From: Mycolicibacterium sphagni
GTDB lineage: Bacteria > Actinomycetota > Actinomycetes > Mycobacteriales > Mycobacteriaceae
Assembly (NCBI RefSeq): GCF_002250655.1
Contig: NZ_NOZR01000026.1
Span: 1 to 64,000, forward strand
Direction of reading: 5' to 3'
DNA length: 64,000 nucleotides
Under the pieces are notes generated by a model that made no database searches, was not told the origin of the DNA, and saw nothing but the letters and a program-made list of their open reading frames with translations. Below are positions 1-9,585 of this stretch, piece by piece. The position numbers and the translations under genes are program-made. Within the stretch, counting starts at the first letter, position 1. Every line of letters begins with the position of its first letter.

Positions 1-645
1 TTAACGGGGGGTGAACGGTTGGTGTTGGCGTCGCTGGTGGGGGGTGGCGCTGCTAGCATCCGGGCTGTTGGGGCCTGTTCGGATTCGGTTGGGAGTCAAG
101 GGAGAACCATGCTGACGATGCGCGATCACGACGTCGAGGACTACACGGTGCTGGCCGACATGGATGCCACTGATGTTGGTGTGCTCTCGGCGGAGGATCA
201 GGCCTGTCTAGATGAGATCGGCCAGTATCTGGTGGCCACCGACACCTGGCAGCGTTTTGCGATCTGGCTGCTGCACAAGCACTTCGAACCCGCTCCCGGT
301 GAGGTCTTCGTCGAGGCCGCTGTGCACGCCCCGCGTGGCACCCGCACCACCCCGCGTGGACGGGCCGCTGTTGCGGCGGTGCAGCCCACCTCGGTGCGGT
401 TCGACACCGCCGGTGTGGTCGGGATGGAGTTCGCCGATCCCGGCGACTTCGGTGACACCGATCCCTTCGGCGACCAGGACGCCACCGTGCTGGCCGGTAT
501 CGCCGAACGGCTGGGCACCCACGGCAAGATCGACCGCTTCGGGGTCCGCCTGATCCGCAACCCCCTGGGCTTGACCGACGCCGAAGTCCTCCACGAAACC
601 TGCGACACCAGCCACCGCACCCTGAACTGCACCGTCGGCAACCGC
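1..645 (+). repeat. Direct repeat, left copy
   Basis: This segment is base-for-base identical to 4655-5299. It covers 108 bp of upstream DNA and the first 179 codons of an unnamed gene. The match ends abruptly after the CCGC at 642-645, where this copy continues AGCGAA and the other continues GAGGAG. The left end touches the window edge, so the repeat may extend further left. The two copies are in the same orientation, 4,654 bp apart, and enclose two ABC transporter genes. Confidence 0.97.
51..59 (+). promoter_or_regulatory. Extended -10-like element (repeat copy A)
   Basis: TGCTAGCAT fits a TGN-TANNNT extended -10 element and lies 50 bp before the ATG at 109. A ribosome-binding AAGGGAG sits at 98-104. 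No -35 box is seen at normal spacing; the nearest, TTGGCG at 25-30, is too far away. The same element recurs at 4705-4713 in copy B, so both genes would share a promoter. This is inferred from the motif only. Confidence 0.35.
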
Positions 646-813
646 AGCGAATTTCTGGCTGACGACAACACCATTCAGACCGCATGGCGCTGGAAGGTCG
701 TCGAGGGCAGCACCCAGCCGATGGTCATGCAGGACTGCACGGTCGTGTGCGTGCGCGCCGGCGAAGGACACGACATCCAGCACAACAACACCCCACCCGG
801 CGGCGGGTTCTGA
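109..813 (+). CDS. Unnamed Cys/His-patterned protein, copy A
   Basis: This is a 234-residue soluble protein of a family I do not recognise. The ATG at 109 was chosen because AAGGGAG lies four bases upstream; the open frame itself extends back to 19. Residues 1-179 are identical to the protein at 4763-5473, and the last 55 residues are diverged without gaps. Possible metal ligands are H162, C165, H169, C174, then C210-x3-C214 and H221-x3-H225. The C210, C214, H221 and H225 positions are kept in the diverged tails of both copies, together with the QTAWRWK and AGEGHD blocks. No signal peptide or membrane segment is seen. It ends two bases from the convergent transporter gene. No function can be assigned. 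Confidence 0.85.
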   Translation: MLTMRDHDVEDYTVLADMDATDVGVLSAEDQACLDEIGQYLVATDTWQRFAIWLLHKHFEPAPGEVFVEAAVHAPRGTRTTPRGRAAVAAVQPTSVRFDTAGVVGMEFADPGDFGDTDPFGDQDATVLAGIAERLGTHGKIDRFGVRLIRNPLGLTDAEVLHETCDTSHRTLNCTVGNRSEFLADDNTIQTAWRWKVVEGSTQPMVMQDCTVVCVRAGEGHDIQHNNTPPGGGF

Positions 814-815
814 CC

Positions 816-2708
816 TCAGGCCGCCTGCTCCAACCGCCAGCCGCCACCGCCGAGCAGTTCCAGGTGGCTCTGGTGGTGGCGGCGCAGTGCCTCATGGTGC
901 GCGACGCTGACGACGATGGTGTCGGGTAGCTCGGCGCGCAGCAGGTTGTAGAGCGCGAGCTCCAGACCTCGGTCCAGTGCCGAGGTGGCCTCGTCGAGGA
1001 ACACCGCCTTGGGCCGCATCAGCAGGATCCTGGCGAACACGATGCGCTGCTGCTCGCCGGGCGATAGCACCTTGGCCCAATCCCGGCCCTCGTCGAGGGA
1101 GTCGCAGAGGTGCGGCAGGAACACGGTGGTGAGCACCTCGCGGAGTTGATCGTCGTCGACCTCACCCGGTAAACCCGGATAGGACACCACGGTTCGCAGA
1201 TCGCCGAGCGGGACGTACGGCAACTGGGAGGCGAACATCGTCTCGTGGTCTCCTCCGGGCGTCGACCATTGCCCGGCGGTCTTCGGCCACAGCTCGGCGA
1301 GGCTCCGTAGCAGCGTCGTCTTCCCGCTGCCCGACGACCCGGCGATCATCAACGAACCGCCCGGGTCCAGCCGCAGGTCCAGGCCCTCGATCAGCGGTGC
1401 ACCCGACGGCGTGAGGACGTCGACGGACTCCAGGGTGATCGAACCGTCCGGGCTGGGAGCAGTGGCCAGGCTCGGTAGCGCGCGCGCTTGGTCGTTGGCC
1501 TCGACCAAGCCGTGCAACCGGATGATCGCGGCGTCGTAGGCCGCAAACTGGGTGTAGGCGTTGCGGAAGAACGAGAGCCCGCTTTGCACCCGCCCGAACG
1601 CGGTCGCCGACTGTGTCACGTCGCCGAGCCGGATGCTGCCTGCGAAAAGGCGCGGAGCCTGCAGCAGGAACGGCAACGGGAGGATCGCCTCGGTAGCGGA
1701 GTAATTCCATCCGATCAAGCCGATGGTCCGCCGGACGTAGCGGCGGTAGTTGGCGATGATCGCGTCGAACCTCTCCTTGAGCAATGCCCGCTCGGCGCGC
1801 TCGCCGCGGTAGAACGCGACGGCCTCGGCCGCATCCCGCAGCCGCACGAGCGCGTAGCGGAACGCGGCGTTGGTCTGCTCGTTGCGGAAGCTCAGCCGGA
1901 TCAGTGGGTGGCCGATCCAGAACGCCGCGACGGTCGCGACAACCACGTACGCGAGCACGATCCAGAACAGTGCCTTCGGAACGGTCAGGCCGAATATCGT
2001 CAGAGTCCCCGCCAGGTTCCACAGGATCACGGTGAAGGAGCACACCGACAGGATCGAGTTCACCGCCCCGAACACCAGGATGCTCTGCGAGTAGTAGGTC
2101 GGCACATTCGGACCGGTGCCCACCCCGGTGGTCAAGACGTCGATGTCCTGCTGAATGCGTTGGTCGGGGTTGTCGATCGGATCGTTGAACCGGCACCGGT
2201 AATACGCCCGCCCTGCCAGCCAGTCACCGGTGAGGCGATCGGTCAACCAGATTCGCCAGCGGATGATGAAGCGTTGGGCCAGATAGGTGTCGAACACGAT
2301 CCGCGCGATGTGCAGCGTGGCCAGTATGCAGAAGACGACCATCGCCATCCAGAACCCGTGGACACCCGAGCTGCGCTGCGCCGCATTGTGCCCACCGACG
2401 CCTTCGAACGCCATCTGCAGCGCCGAGTAGAGGTCGTTGTTGTAGTAGCTCTGCAGCACCGTGATCCGGACTTCGAGGATGACCGACAACAACATGGTCG
2501 CGAACATGCCCCAGACCGGCACGCTGGCCCTTCCGATGAAGTAGCCGCCGGTGACTCGCCAGAACCGGCCGCCCCACGCGGTATAGCGCATCAACGCGCC
2601 GCCGACGGCAAGCAGACATGACGCGCTCACCACCCACGCGATGAGGACCCAACTCGCGGATGCGGCAAGCTCATTGCCCCAGTCGATTGAAGGCCTGAAC
2701 GTCTCCAA
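816..2708 (-). CDS. BacA/SbmA-like ABC transporter (Rv1819c type)
   Basis: This 630-residue protein fuses a membrane domain to an ATPase domain, as in the M. tuberculosis BacA-related protein Rv1819c (about 640 residues), a cobalamin and hydrophilic-peptide importer. The N-terminal half has about six hydrophobic segments and the SbmA-like stretch around [12 protein letters not shown]. The C-terminal half has the Walker [10 protein letters not shown], the signature LSPGEQQR and the Walker [12 protein letters not shown]. The TTG start at 2708 was chosen because GAGGAGGG lies just upstream and the size then fits the family; the frame itself stays open to 3110. It is divergent from the next transporter gene and lies between the direct repeats. 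Substrate is inferred from family only. Confidence 0.85.
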   Translation of the reverse strand: METFRPSIDWGNELAASASWVLIAWVVSASCLLAVGGALMRYTAWGGRFWRVTGGYFIGRASVPVWGMFATMLLSVILEVRITVLQSYYNNDLYSALQMAFEGVGGHNAAQRSSGVHGFWMAMVVFCILATLHIARIVFDTYLAQRFIIRWRIWLTDRLTGDWLAGRAYYRCRFNDPIDNPDQRIQQDIDVLTTGVGTGPNVPTYYSQSILVFGAVNSILSVCSFTVILWNLAGTLTIFGLTVPKALFWIVLAYVVVATVAAFWIGHPLIRLSFRNEQTNAAFRYALVRLRDAAEAVAFYRGERAERALLKERFDAIIANYRRYVRRTIGLIGWNYSATEAILPLPFLLQAPRLFAGSIRLGDVTQSATAFGRVQSGLSFFRNAYTQFAAYDAAIIRLHGLVEANDQARALPSLATAPSPDGSITLESVDVLTPSGAPLIEGLDLRLDPGGSLMIAGSSGSGKTTLLRSLAELWPKTAGQWSTPGGDHETMFASQLPYVPLGDLRTVVSYPGLPGEVDDDQLREVLTTVFLPHLCDSLDEGRDWAKVLSPGEQQRIVFARILLMRPKAVFLDEATSALDRGLELALYNLLRAELPDTIVVSVAHHEALRRHHQSHLELLGGGGWRLEQAA

Positions 2709-2871
2709 TGGGCCACCCTCCTCACGCTGTGGCAGCCCACCGGGGGCGCCGTTGTCTGAGTATCGACCGAAGATGTGAACGCCCGCCAAACGTGGACGCG
2801 TCCCAGAGGCTCGCGGAATGCCCGACACCTGGGCTACCGTTCGGCTAAATGTGTCCGTCCTAGGAGACGTC

Positions 2872-4641
2872 GTGCCGCCTCTTCTTCGCGAACTGCTTCG
2901 TCCGCGCCGGCGGACGCTCGCGGTCATCGTGACCATGACTCTGGTGCAGATGTTGATGAGTCTGGCCGCACCCTGGCCGCTCAAAGTCATCCTGGACAAC
3001 GTCGTCGGCAACCATCCACCGCCGCAATGGATTACCTGGCTCCTGCCGGTCATGGGCGGTGCCGGCAGAGTGCATCTGGCCGAGGCAGCCGGCGTTATGA
3101 CGGTGCTCATCGCCTTGGTCGCCGGTGTCGCGATGTACGTCAGTAGCTACTTCACCGAGAGTTTGAGCCAGAACATCGGAAATGACCTGCGCGTGCGGCT
3201 CTATCACCATCTCCAGGAGCTGTCGCTGTCGTACTACGACTCCACCAGAGTCGGCACCATCATGAGCACTCTCACAGGCGATGTCCAGACAATTCAGGGT
3301 TTTGCGTCGACATCGACGTTGAACATCTTCACCGATGCCATCACGCTCTTCGGGATGATCGTGGTGATGTTCTGTCTGCGTTGGGATTTCGCCATCATTG
3401 CACTGGCCGTTACCCCGATGCTCGCCGTCTTCGTGTTCCGGGTCAACAAGATCATCCGGGTAGCGGTCCGGGAGGTGCGCACGCGGCAATCCGAACTGGT
3501 GTCAACGCTTCAGGAAGGCCTGCAGTCTATCGAAGTGGTGCAGGCGTTCTCGCGGGAAGACGCCCAGGAGAGGCAGTTCCGCGAGGCCAGCCTGGGTGCG
3601 GTGTACGCGTGGCTCAACGCGCGGCGGTGGTCGTCGTCGCTGGCGCCCGTGGTCAGCTTGGCGATCGCCCTGTGTACCGGGCTGGTGCTTTGGCGGGGTG
3701 CACTCCTCATTCTCACCGGGGCGATGACGGTCGGTGCGCTGACGGTGTTCCTGGCGTATCTGGCGAAGTTCTTCCAGCCGGTGCGTGATCTGGCACAGAT
3801 GACCAACACGATCGCGCAGGTGTCGGTGGCGTTCGAACGGGTCATGGCGGTGTGTGACGCCGACAAGACCATCCCGGAGCGACCCATGCCCATCGATCCG
3901 CCGCCGTTTCGGGGTGAGATCGAATTCAAGAACGTCGCCTTCGGCTACGTCCCGGAAAGCCCCGTGCTGCGGGATATCACGCTGTCGATCCAGCCCGGCC
4001 AGATGGTCGGTGTCGTCGGTCCGACCGGCAGCGGTAAGTCGACCATGGCGAGCCTGATTCCGCGGTTCCGGGACCGTGACGCCGGCCTCATCACGATCGA
4101 CGGTGTGGATATCAGCGACTACAAACTGCACGGCCTGCGCATGCAGATCGGGTTCGTGTTGCAGGACACCGTGCTGCTGCGCGGCAGCATCCGCGACAAC
4201 ATCTCCTTCGGCCGACCAGATGCCACCATGGAGGAGATCGTCAACGCCGCCCGGATGGCCAACGCTGACGAGTTCATCGTGAAGATGCCCGACGGGTACG
4301 ACAGCCTGGTCGGTGATCGTGGGCTGACCTTGTCGGGCGGTCAGCGCCAGCGCATCGGAATCGCACGAGCCTTGATCCGCGACAACCCGATTCTCATCCT
4401 CGATGAGCCGACGGCCGCCCTCGACGCGCAGTCCGAGGACTTGGTCATCGAGGCCATGGAGCGGCTGATGAAGGGCCGCACGGTCATTACGATCGCCCAT
4501 CGCCTGAGCACTCTGCGCCGAGCCGACAAGATCGTCGTGATCGACGACGGCGTGGTGGCCGAGGACGGCACCCATGAGGAGTTGTTGGCACTCGGCGGCA
4601 TCTACGCGCACCTGCACCAGCTGCAATTCGGTAAGAAATAA
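2872..4641 (+). CDS. ABC exporter, fused permease-ATPase
   Basis: This 589-residue half-transporter has about six N-terminal membrane segments (type-IV/MsbA-like fold expected). Its ATPase domain carries [17 protein letters not shown] and [12 protein letters not shown], followed by the switch histidine in TIAHRLSTL. The GTG at 2872 is preferred because GGAG (2863-2866) is well spaced and the resulting N-terminus, [10 protein letters not shown], matches the usual start of this group. An in-frame ATG at 2818 is the alternative. It is probably a homodimeric exporter of lipid, drug or peptide; the substrate is unknown. It sits between the two repeat copies and ends 13 bp before copy B. Confidence 0.88.
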   Translation: MPPLLRELLRPRRRTLAVIVTMTLVQMLMSLAAPWPLKVILDNVVGNHPPPQWITWLLPVMGGAGRVHLAEAAGVMTVLIALVAGVAMYVSSYFTESLSQNIGNDLRVRLYHHLQELSLSYYDSTRVGTIMSTLTGDVQTIQGFASTSTLNIFTDAITLFGMIVVMFCLRWDFAIIALAVTPMLAVFVFRVNKIIRVAVREVRTRQSELVSTLQEGLQSIEVVQAFSREDAQERQFREASLGAVYAWLNARRWSSSLAPVVSLAIALCTGLVLWRGALLILTGAMTVGALTVFLAYLAKFFQPVRDLAQMTNTIAQVSVAFERVMAVCDADKTIPERPMPIDPPPFRGEIEFKNVAFGYVPESPVLRDITLSIQPGQMVGVVGPTGSGKSTMASLIPRFRDRDAGLITIDGVDISDYKLHGLRMQIGFVLQDTVLLRGSIRDNISFGRPDATMEEIVNAARMANADEFIVKMPDGYDSLVGDRGLTLSGGQRQRIGIARALIRDNPILILDEPTAALDAQSEDLVIEAMERLMKGRTVITIAHRLSTLRRADKIVVIDDGVVAEDGTHEELLALGGIYAHLHQLQFGKK

Positions 4642-4654
4642 CCGGCGCAGGATC

Positions 4655-5299
4655 TTAACGGGGGGTGAACGGTTGGTGTTGGCGTCGCTGGTGGGGGGTG
4701 GCGCTGCTAGCATCCGGGCTGTTGGGGCCTGTTCGGATTCGGTTGGGAGTCAAGGGAGAACCATGCTGACGATGCGCGATCACGACGTCGAGGACTACAC
4801 GGTGCTGGCCGACATGGATGCCACTGATGTTGGTGTGCTCTCGGCGGAGGATCAGGCCTGTCTAGATGAGATCGGCCAGTATCTGGTGGCCACCGACACC
4901 TGGCAGCGTTTTGCGATCTGGCTGCTGCACAAGCACTTCGAACCCGCTCCCGGTGAGGTCTTCGTCGAGGCCGCTGTGCACGCCCCGCGTGGCACCCGCA
5001 CCACCCCGCGTGGACGGGCCGCTGTTGCGGCGGTGCAGCCCACCTCGGTGCGGTTCGACACCGCCGGTGTGGTCGGGATGGAGTTCGCCGATCCCGGCGA
5101 CTTCGGTGACACCGATCCCTTCGGCGACCAGGACGCCACCGTGCTGGCCGGTATCGCCGAACGGCTGGGCACCCACGGCAAGATCGACCGCTTCGGGGTC
5201 CGCCTGATCCGCAACCCCCTGGGCTTGACCGACGCCGAAGTCCTCCACGAAACCTGCGACACCAGCCACCGCACCCTGAACTGCACCGTCGGCAACCGC
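4655..5299 (+). repeat. Direct repeat, right copy
   Basis: This is identical to 1-645 in all positions compared, including the 108 bp before the start codon. It begins 13 bp after the stop codon of the upstream ABC exporter. Homologous recombination with the left copy would delete 4,654 bp carrying both transporters and leave one hybrid gene. Confidence 0.97.
4705..4713 (+). promoter_or_regulatory. Extended -10-like element (repeat copy B)
   Basis: This is the same TGCTAGCAT element as at 51-59, 50 bp before the ATG at 4763. It is part of the duplicated block, so regulation of the two genes is expected to be the same unless sequence left of the window matters. Confidence 0.35.
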
Positions 5300-5473
5300 G
5301 AGGAGCTGCTCACCGAGCACCACGCAGTTCAGACCGCATGGCGCTGGAAGCTCATCCACGGCACCACCACGCCTACCGTGATGCAAGAGTGCCAGGCGAC
5401 CTGCCACAGCGCGGGTGAAGGGCACGATCTCGCCCACGACAGCATTCGTGACGACGAGTTCGGCAACGACTGA
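4763..5473 (+). CDS. Unnamed Cys/His-patterned protein, copy B
   Basis: This 236-residue paralogue of the gene at 109-813 is identical to it for residues 1-179. After that the tails differ at about half of the positions and the end is two residues longer, but C210, C214, H221, H225 and the blocks QTAWRWK and AGEGHD are retained. The start ATG has AAGGGAG four bases upstream. A frame open further 5' overlaps the exporter gene and is not credible as coding. The sharp change from identity to divergence suggests recent gene conversion or duplication of the 5' part. Function is unknown. Confidence 0.85.
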   Translation: MLTMRDHDVEDYTVLADMDATDVGVLSAEDQACLDEIGQYLVATDTWQRFAIWLLHKHFEPAPGEVFVEAAVHAPRGTRTTPRGRAAVAAVQPTSVRFDTAGVVGMEFADPGDFGDTDPFGDQDATVLAGIAERLGTHGKIDRFGVRLIRNPLGLTDAEVLHETCDTSHRTLNCTVGNREELLTEHHAVQTAWRWKLIHGTTTPTVMQECQATCHSAGEGHDLAHDSIRDDEFGND

Positions 5474-5500
5474 GTGTTGTCGCAGTCGGCTGCGCTGGGC

Positions 5501-5986
5501 CTAGGCGGCTGACTGCGCTGACCGTTTGGCCGGCGTTCGGGACTGCGCGCTGGACGCCGGTTTGATTGCGGCACTGCGAGAATTGCGCGCCATGCGGCGG
5601 TCGGCTCGCTGAATCCTGCGGTCGAGGACCCGCAGTTGGCGGTCAGTGAGGGTGAGATTCCGGCGCACCAACAGGTCGAGCTGTTCCCAGCTGAGTCCGT
5701 CGAGGTCGCCGTCGGCGTCATGGGTGGCGACGACGATGGCACCGGGCAGCAGGGGCACCGATTTCGCGGTGAATGTGGTTGTCGCCAAGAGCAGTTCGGT
5801 GGCGCGCACATTCACTCGGCTCTGGCAGCGGGCGGTGGACGGGCTGAACCAGAAGTCGAACTGCCGGTCGGTACTGGTCAGGCAGTGGAGCTGGTGGTTC
5901 TGGACGAGAAGATCGATATCGGCCTTGGTGTAGGCGCGTGTCTCATAAACGGTGCCGCGGGTGCTGAAGTAAAGGACTGTATTCAT
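5501..5986 (-). CDS. Hypothetical protein, basic C-terminal tail
   Basis: This encodes 161 residues that I do not recognise. The first 120 residues look like a mixed alpha/beta soluble domain, with the stretch DFWFSPSTARCQSRVN and then LPGAIVVATHDADGDLDGL. The last 40 are rich in Arg, Ala and Ser and probably disordered or nucleic-acid binding. There is no signal peptide. It lies convergent to repeat copy B, with 27 bp between the stops. It is probably monocistronic, because 140 bp separate it from the end of mmpL upstream. Confidence 0.6.
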   Translation of the reverse strand: MNTVLYFSTRGTVYETRAYTKADIDLLVQNHQLHCLTSTDRQFDFWFSPSTARCQSRVNVRATELLLATTTFTAKSVPLLPGAIVVATHDADGDLDGLSWEQLDLLVRRNLTLTDRQLRVLDRRIQRADRRMARNSRSAAIKPASSAQSRTPAKRSAQSAA

Positions 5987-6059
5987 AGTGGTATTCCATC
6001 CGACTCTTTCTTCGCTGGTCAGGGAGGTGTCGACGCGTCAGCACCTGTTACCAAAGTTA

Positions 6060-6076
6060 CCCATGTTGCAAATGGG
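6060..6076. promoter_or_regulatory. Inverted repeat in an AT-rich leader
   Basis: CCCAT and ATGGG flank seven bases that contain TTGCAA. The element lies in the 140-bp gap upstream of the hypothetical gene starting at 5986, in a stretch richer in A and T than its surroundings. It could be a regulator site or part of the promoter. There is no regulator gene next to it. Confidence 0.3.
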
Positions 6077-6126
6077 ACAAACCTAGATATCGATGTGGAA
6101 ACAATGTGTCTTGGCTGACAACGGCT

Positions 6127-9018
6127 CTACAGCTTGGCGTCGTCGTCCCACAGCAGTAGTTGACGCACCGACTCGCGTGTTCCGTAGGGCCGCAGCATCG
6201 AGCTGGCCGGGCGCGGACGCACCCGCAGCGGCCACCAGAACCACCGGCCCAGCAGTGCGGCAATCGAGGGAGTCATGAACGATCGCACGATCAGCGTGTC
6301 GAACAGCAGACCAAGACCGATGGTGGTGCCGATCTGGCCGAGCACCAGAAGGTCGCTGAAGATGAACGACGCCATAGTGAAGGCAAAGACCAGGCCGGCA
6401 GCGGTGACGACACCGCCGGTGCTGGCCATCGCGCGGATGATGCCGGTATTGAGGCCGGCGCCGATCTCCTCTTTGAACCGCGATATCAGCAGCAGGTTGT
6501 AGTCCGATCCCACCGCGAGTAGCAGGATCACCGCCAACGCCAACACAACCCAGTACAGCGGCATGCCGAACAGGTACTGCCAGACCAACACCGACAGCCC
6601 GAATGAGGCTCCCAGCGACAGCGCCACCGTGCCGACGATGACCACTGCTGCCACGATGCTGCGCGTGATGAACATCATGATGAGCAGGATCAGGCTCAGG
6701 GCGGCGATTCCGGCAATCACCAGGTCGTACTTGGCCATGTCGGCGATGTCTTGATAGGTCGACGCGGTACCGCCGATGTAAATGCGCGACCCCGCCAGCG
6801 GTGTGCCCTTGATGGCCTCCTGTGCGGAGTGCCGGATCGCTTGAATATGCGAAAGGCCTTCTGGCGTTGCGGGATCGACGTCGTGGGTAATGATCATCCT
6901 GGCGGCTTTGCCGTCTGGGGAGAGGAACAGCTTCAGGCCGCGCTGGAATTCGGAGTTACTGAAGGCTTCCGGCGGGATATAGAACGAGTCGTCGGTCTTC
7001 GCAGCGTCGAACGCCGCGCCCAGGGCGGTCGCATTCTCCAGTGCCGCGGCAGTTTGGTCGTAGATGCCCGACTGGGTGGCGTAGTTGGTCATCGTCAGGT
7101 CGCGGTTCGTCTGCTGAGTGTCGATGTTCTGCGGGATAAGGGCCAGCAGTTTCGGCTGCAACGCATCCAGCTTGTCCAAACTTGCTGTGACATTGGCCAA
7201 CTGGTCGGTCAGCGCGTCGATTCCGTCGAGCGCATCGAAGACCGACCGCAGCGCCGCACAGATCGGAATGTCGAAACAGTGCGGCTCCCAATAGAAGTAA
7301 TTGCGCAGCGGCCGGAAGAAGTCATCGAAGTCGGAGATCTTGTTGCGCAGATCCCGCGCTACTTCGACGGTCTTGTGGAACGCCTCGACCTGCTCGTGAG
7401 TGGCGGCAGAGCTCTGCTGCTGCAGGGTGTACTGCTGTCGCAGGATGTTGATCGACTTGTCGATCTCGCCGACCTGCTTGATCAGGTCGGCGGCGCGCGC
7501 CTGCTGGAAGGGCAGGTTGTTGATCTGCCCGAGGCTGCCCGCGCTGATCTGGAACGGAATCGAGCTGTGGTCCAACGGGGTTCCCAGTGGGCGGGTGATG
7601 GACTGGACCATCGCGATACCCGGCGTGTGGAAGACGGCCTTGGCGACTCTTTCCAACAGGATCATGTCGGTGGGGTTCCGCAGATCGTGATTCGCCTCGA
7701 TCATCAGCAGTTCGGGATTGAGCCGGGCCTTCGAGAAGTGCCGCTCGGCGGCCGTGTAGCCCACGTTGGACGGCGCATCGTCCGGCATGTAAGCGCCGAC
7801 GTCGTAACTGGTCTTGTAGCCGGGCAGCGCGAGCAGACCGATCAGGGCGATCGCCAGCGAGACGACGAGAATCGGTCCGGGCCAGCGCACGATCGCCGTG
7901 CCGATGCGACGCCAGCCGCGGGTCCTCGTCCGTCGTTTGGGGTCCATCAGCCCGAAGTGGCTGGCGATCGTGAGCATGGCAGGGGCCAGGGTCACCGCGG
8001 CGATCAGCGCGATGAGCACACCGATAGCGGCCGGGATGCCGAGGCTCTGAAAGTAGGGGTTCCTGGTGAAATTCAAGCAGTAGACGGCGCCGACGATCGT
8101 CAGGCCCGAACCCAGGATGACGTGCGAGGTGCCGCGGTAGGTGTCATAGAACGCGGTCTCGCGATCCACTCCGGTCGCGCGCTCCTCGTGGTAGCGGCCG
8201 ACGAGGAATATCGCATAGTCCGTGCCGGCGGCGACGACCAAAAGTGTGAGGATGTTCGTCGAGTACGTCGACAGGCCGATGAATCCGGAGTTGGCCAGCC
8301 ACGCCACTATGCCTCGGGCCGCGGACATTTCGATGAGGACGGTAATCAGCATCAGGATCATGGTGACCAGCGAGCGGTAGACGATCAGCAACATGATCGC
8401 GATCACCCCGATGGTCAACAGGGTCACCTTCGTGGTGCCCTTGTCACCGGTCTCGAATTGGTCGGCAACCTGCGCTGCCCCGCCGGTGAGGTACGCCTTG
8501 ACACCAGGCGGCGCCGGTGTGTGTTCGACGATGTCGCGGACGGCGTCGACGGAGGCCAGCGACAGCGCTTCGCCCTGATTGCCGGCCAGGAACACCTGAA
8601 CGTAGGCCGCCTTGCCGTCTGGGCTCTGCGAGCCCGCAGCCGTCAGCGGATCGCCCCAGAAGTCCTGGACGTGCTGGACGTGCTTGTGGTCGGCGTCGAG
8701 GCGCCGGATCAGCTCGTCGTAGTACTTGTGGGCGTCGGCCCCGAGTGGTTGTTGACCCTCCAGAACGATCATCGCCGCGCTGTCGGAGTCGAACTCGCCG
8801 AAGACCTTGCCGATCCGCTGAAACGCCTGCAGCGATGGCGCGTCGGGTGAGCTCAGCCCCACGTTGTGGGCTTCACCAACGACCTCGAGCTGCGGTACCA
8901 GAGCGTTGGAGAGGACGGTGATCAGCAGCCAGAACAGCACGATCGGTATGGACAGCCGACGGCACCACCGCGCGGCGCGGTGCGTCCACGTCTCATCGGA
9001 GACCTGATGATCGCTCAT
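6127..9018 (-). CDS. MmpL-family RND transporter
   Basis: This 963-residue inner-membrane RND transporter is of the MmpL4/MmpL5 subgroup, which exports lipids, siderophores or drugs with an MmpS partner. It shows one N-terminal membrane segment, a periplasmic domain, a block of membrane segments, a second large periplasmic domain and a final membrane block. The proton-relay Asp-Tyr pairs are visible in AGTDYAIFL and VGSDYNLLL. The two cysteines near FDIPIC are typical of the subgroup. It overlaps mmpS by ATGA (9015-9018), so the two are translationally coupled. The adjacent TetR gene and palindromes suggest inducible expression. The cargo cannot be read from the sequence. Confidence 0.93.
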   Translation of the reverse strand: MSDHQVSDETWTHRAARWCRRLSIPIVLFWLLITVLSNALVPQLEVVGEAHNVGLSSPDAPSLQAFQRIGKVFGEFDSDSAAMIVLEGQQPLGADAHKYYDELIRRLDADHKHVQHVQDFWGDPLTAAGSQSPDGKAAYVQVFLAGNQGEALSLASVDAVRDIVEHTPAPPGVKAYLTGGAAQVADQFETGDKGTTKVTLLTIGVIAIMLLIVYRSLVTMILMLITVLIEMSAARGIVAWLANSGFIGLSTYSTNILTLLVVAAGTDYAIFLVGRYHEERATGVDRETAFYDTYRGTSHVILGSGLTIVGAVYCLNFTRNPYFQSLGIPAAIGVLIALIAAVTLAPAMLTIASHFGLMDPKRRTRTRGWRRIGTAIVRWPGPILVVSLAIALIGLLALPGYKTSYDVGAYMPDDAPSNVGYTAAERHFSKARLNPELLMIEANHDLRNPTDMILLERVAKAVFHTPGIAMVQSITRPLGTPLDHSSIPFQISAGSLGQINNLPFQQARAADLIKQVGEIDKSINILRQQYTLQQQSSAATHEQVEAFHKTVEVARDLRNKISDFDDFFRPLRNYFYWEPHCFDIPICAALRSVFDALDGIDALTDQLANVTASLDKLDALQPKLLALIPQNIDTQQTNRDLTMTNYATQSGIYDQTAAALENATALGAAFDAAKTDDSFYIPPEAFSNSEFQRGLKLFLSPDGKAARMIITHDVDPATPEGLSHIQAIRHSAQEAIKGTPLAGSRIYIGGTASTYQDIADMAKYDLVIAGIAALSLILLIMMFITRSIVAAVVIVGTVALSLGASFGLSVLVWQYLFGMPLYWVVLALAVILLLAVGSDYNLLLISRFKEEIGAGLNTGIIRAMASTGGVVTAAGLVFAFTMASFIFSDLLVLGQIGTTIGLGLLFDTLIVRSFMTPSIAALLGRWFWWPLRVRPRPASSMLRPYGTRESVRQLLLWDDDAKL

Positions 9019-9461
9019 CCAGACTTATCCAGGCAGTACGTGAAGGCGTTCAACGTGTTGACCGATCTTTCGTCTTTGACCACATCGTCGATCTTGATTC
9101 GGCAGCCGAGCGATTCACTGTCGCCCTGGGCGGAGACGTTAACGAAGACGGCCGGCTGGGTGGTGGTGGTGTCGTAGGACCAGGGCAGCGACACGGCGTC
9201 GGCGCGCTGCGGTTGGGCGTTGACGTCTGTGTACGTGATGGTCGCGGTGGTGCCCGGCGGTCCGAATACCTCCATGACAACCCGCTTGGGGTTGAACGGG
9301 ACGATGTCGTTGGCGGAGCCGCTGGGCGTCGCGGTGACATTGTGAGAACCGAACACCCCGTGCAGCCGGAATACCGCGAAACCCGCGGCGGCCACCACTA
9401 CCACGGCGACCAATATCATCCAGTTCCGCCGGGCCAGCGCTTCGACCGAAATCCTCTGCAC
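9015..9461 (-). CDS. MmpS-family accessory protein
   Basis: This 148-residue membrane-anchored protein has a single hydrophobic segment at about residues 14-32, followed by a periplasmic beta-rich domain with VMEVFGPPGTTATITY and the C-terminal pair of cysteines (LGCRIKIDD and FTYCLDKSG), all typical of MmpS4/MmpS5. The start is GTG at 9461 with AAAGG upstream. It is the first gene of the mmpS-mmpL operon and would help its MmpL partner assemble or bind cargo at the membrane. The 124-bp gap upstream contains repeated GGTAC elements at 9545-9560. Confidence 0.92.
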   Translation of the reverse strand: MQRISVEALARRNWMILVAVVVVAAAGFAVFRLHGVFGSHNVTATPSGSANDIVPFNPKRVVMEVFGPPGTTATITYTDVNAQPQRADAVSLPWSYDTTTTQPAVFVNVSAQGDSESLGCRIKIDDVVKDERSVNTLNAFTYCLDKSG

Positions 9462-9543
9462 CCGTTAGCCTTTCGATATCCGGCGACACGAACACTGGGC
9501 GGGGAGAGATCGGTGCCCGGTCAGGCAGGGCTGATCGCTCTAG

Positions 9544-9563
9544 CCGGTACGGTACGGTACTGG
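9544..9563. promoter_or_regulatory. Candidate TetR operator before mmpS
   Basis: Three tandem CGGTAC units (9545-9560) followed by TGG form an imperfect 20-bp palindrome, with 16 of 20 positions symmetric. CGGTAC is also the outer arm of the stronger palindrome at 10207-10229 on the other side of the TetR gene. The position, upstream of the mmpS start, fits repression of mmpS-mmpL. Confidence 0.5.
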
Positions 9564-9585
9564 ACCCTATGGAGCAAGGCGTCTC

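Noticed and set aside
1488-2621. 377-codon plus-strand frame opposite the BacA-like gene
   Set aside because: Composition is that of a complement-strand shadow, and the minus-strand frame has clear Walker and signature motifs.
1-5473. Composite transposon made of the two repeats
   Set aside because: The repeats contain no transposase or terminal inverted repeats; they are coding genes, so duplication or gene conversion is more likely.
6751-8850. 699-codon open frame on the plus strand
   Set aside because: It is antisense to mmpL, rich in Arg, Gln and Asp with no motif, and is a typical GC-rich shadow of the real gene.
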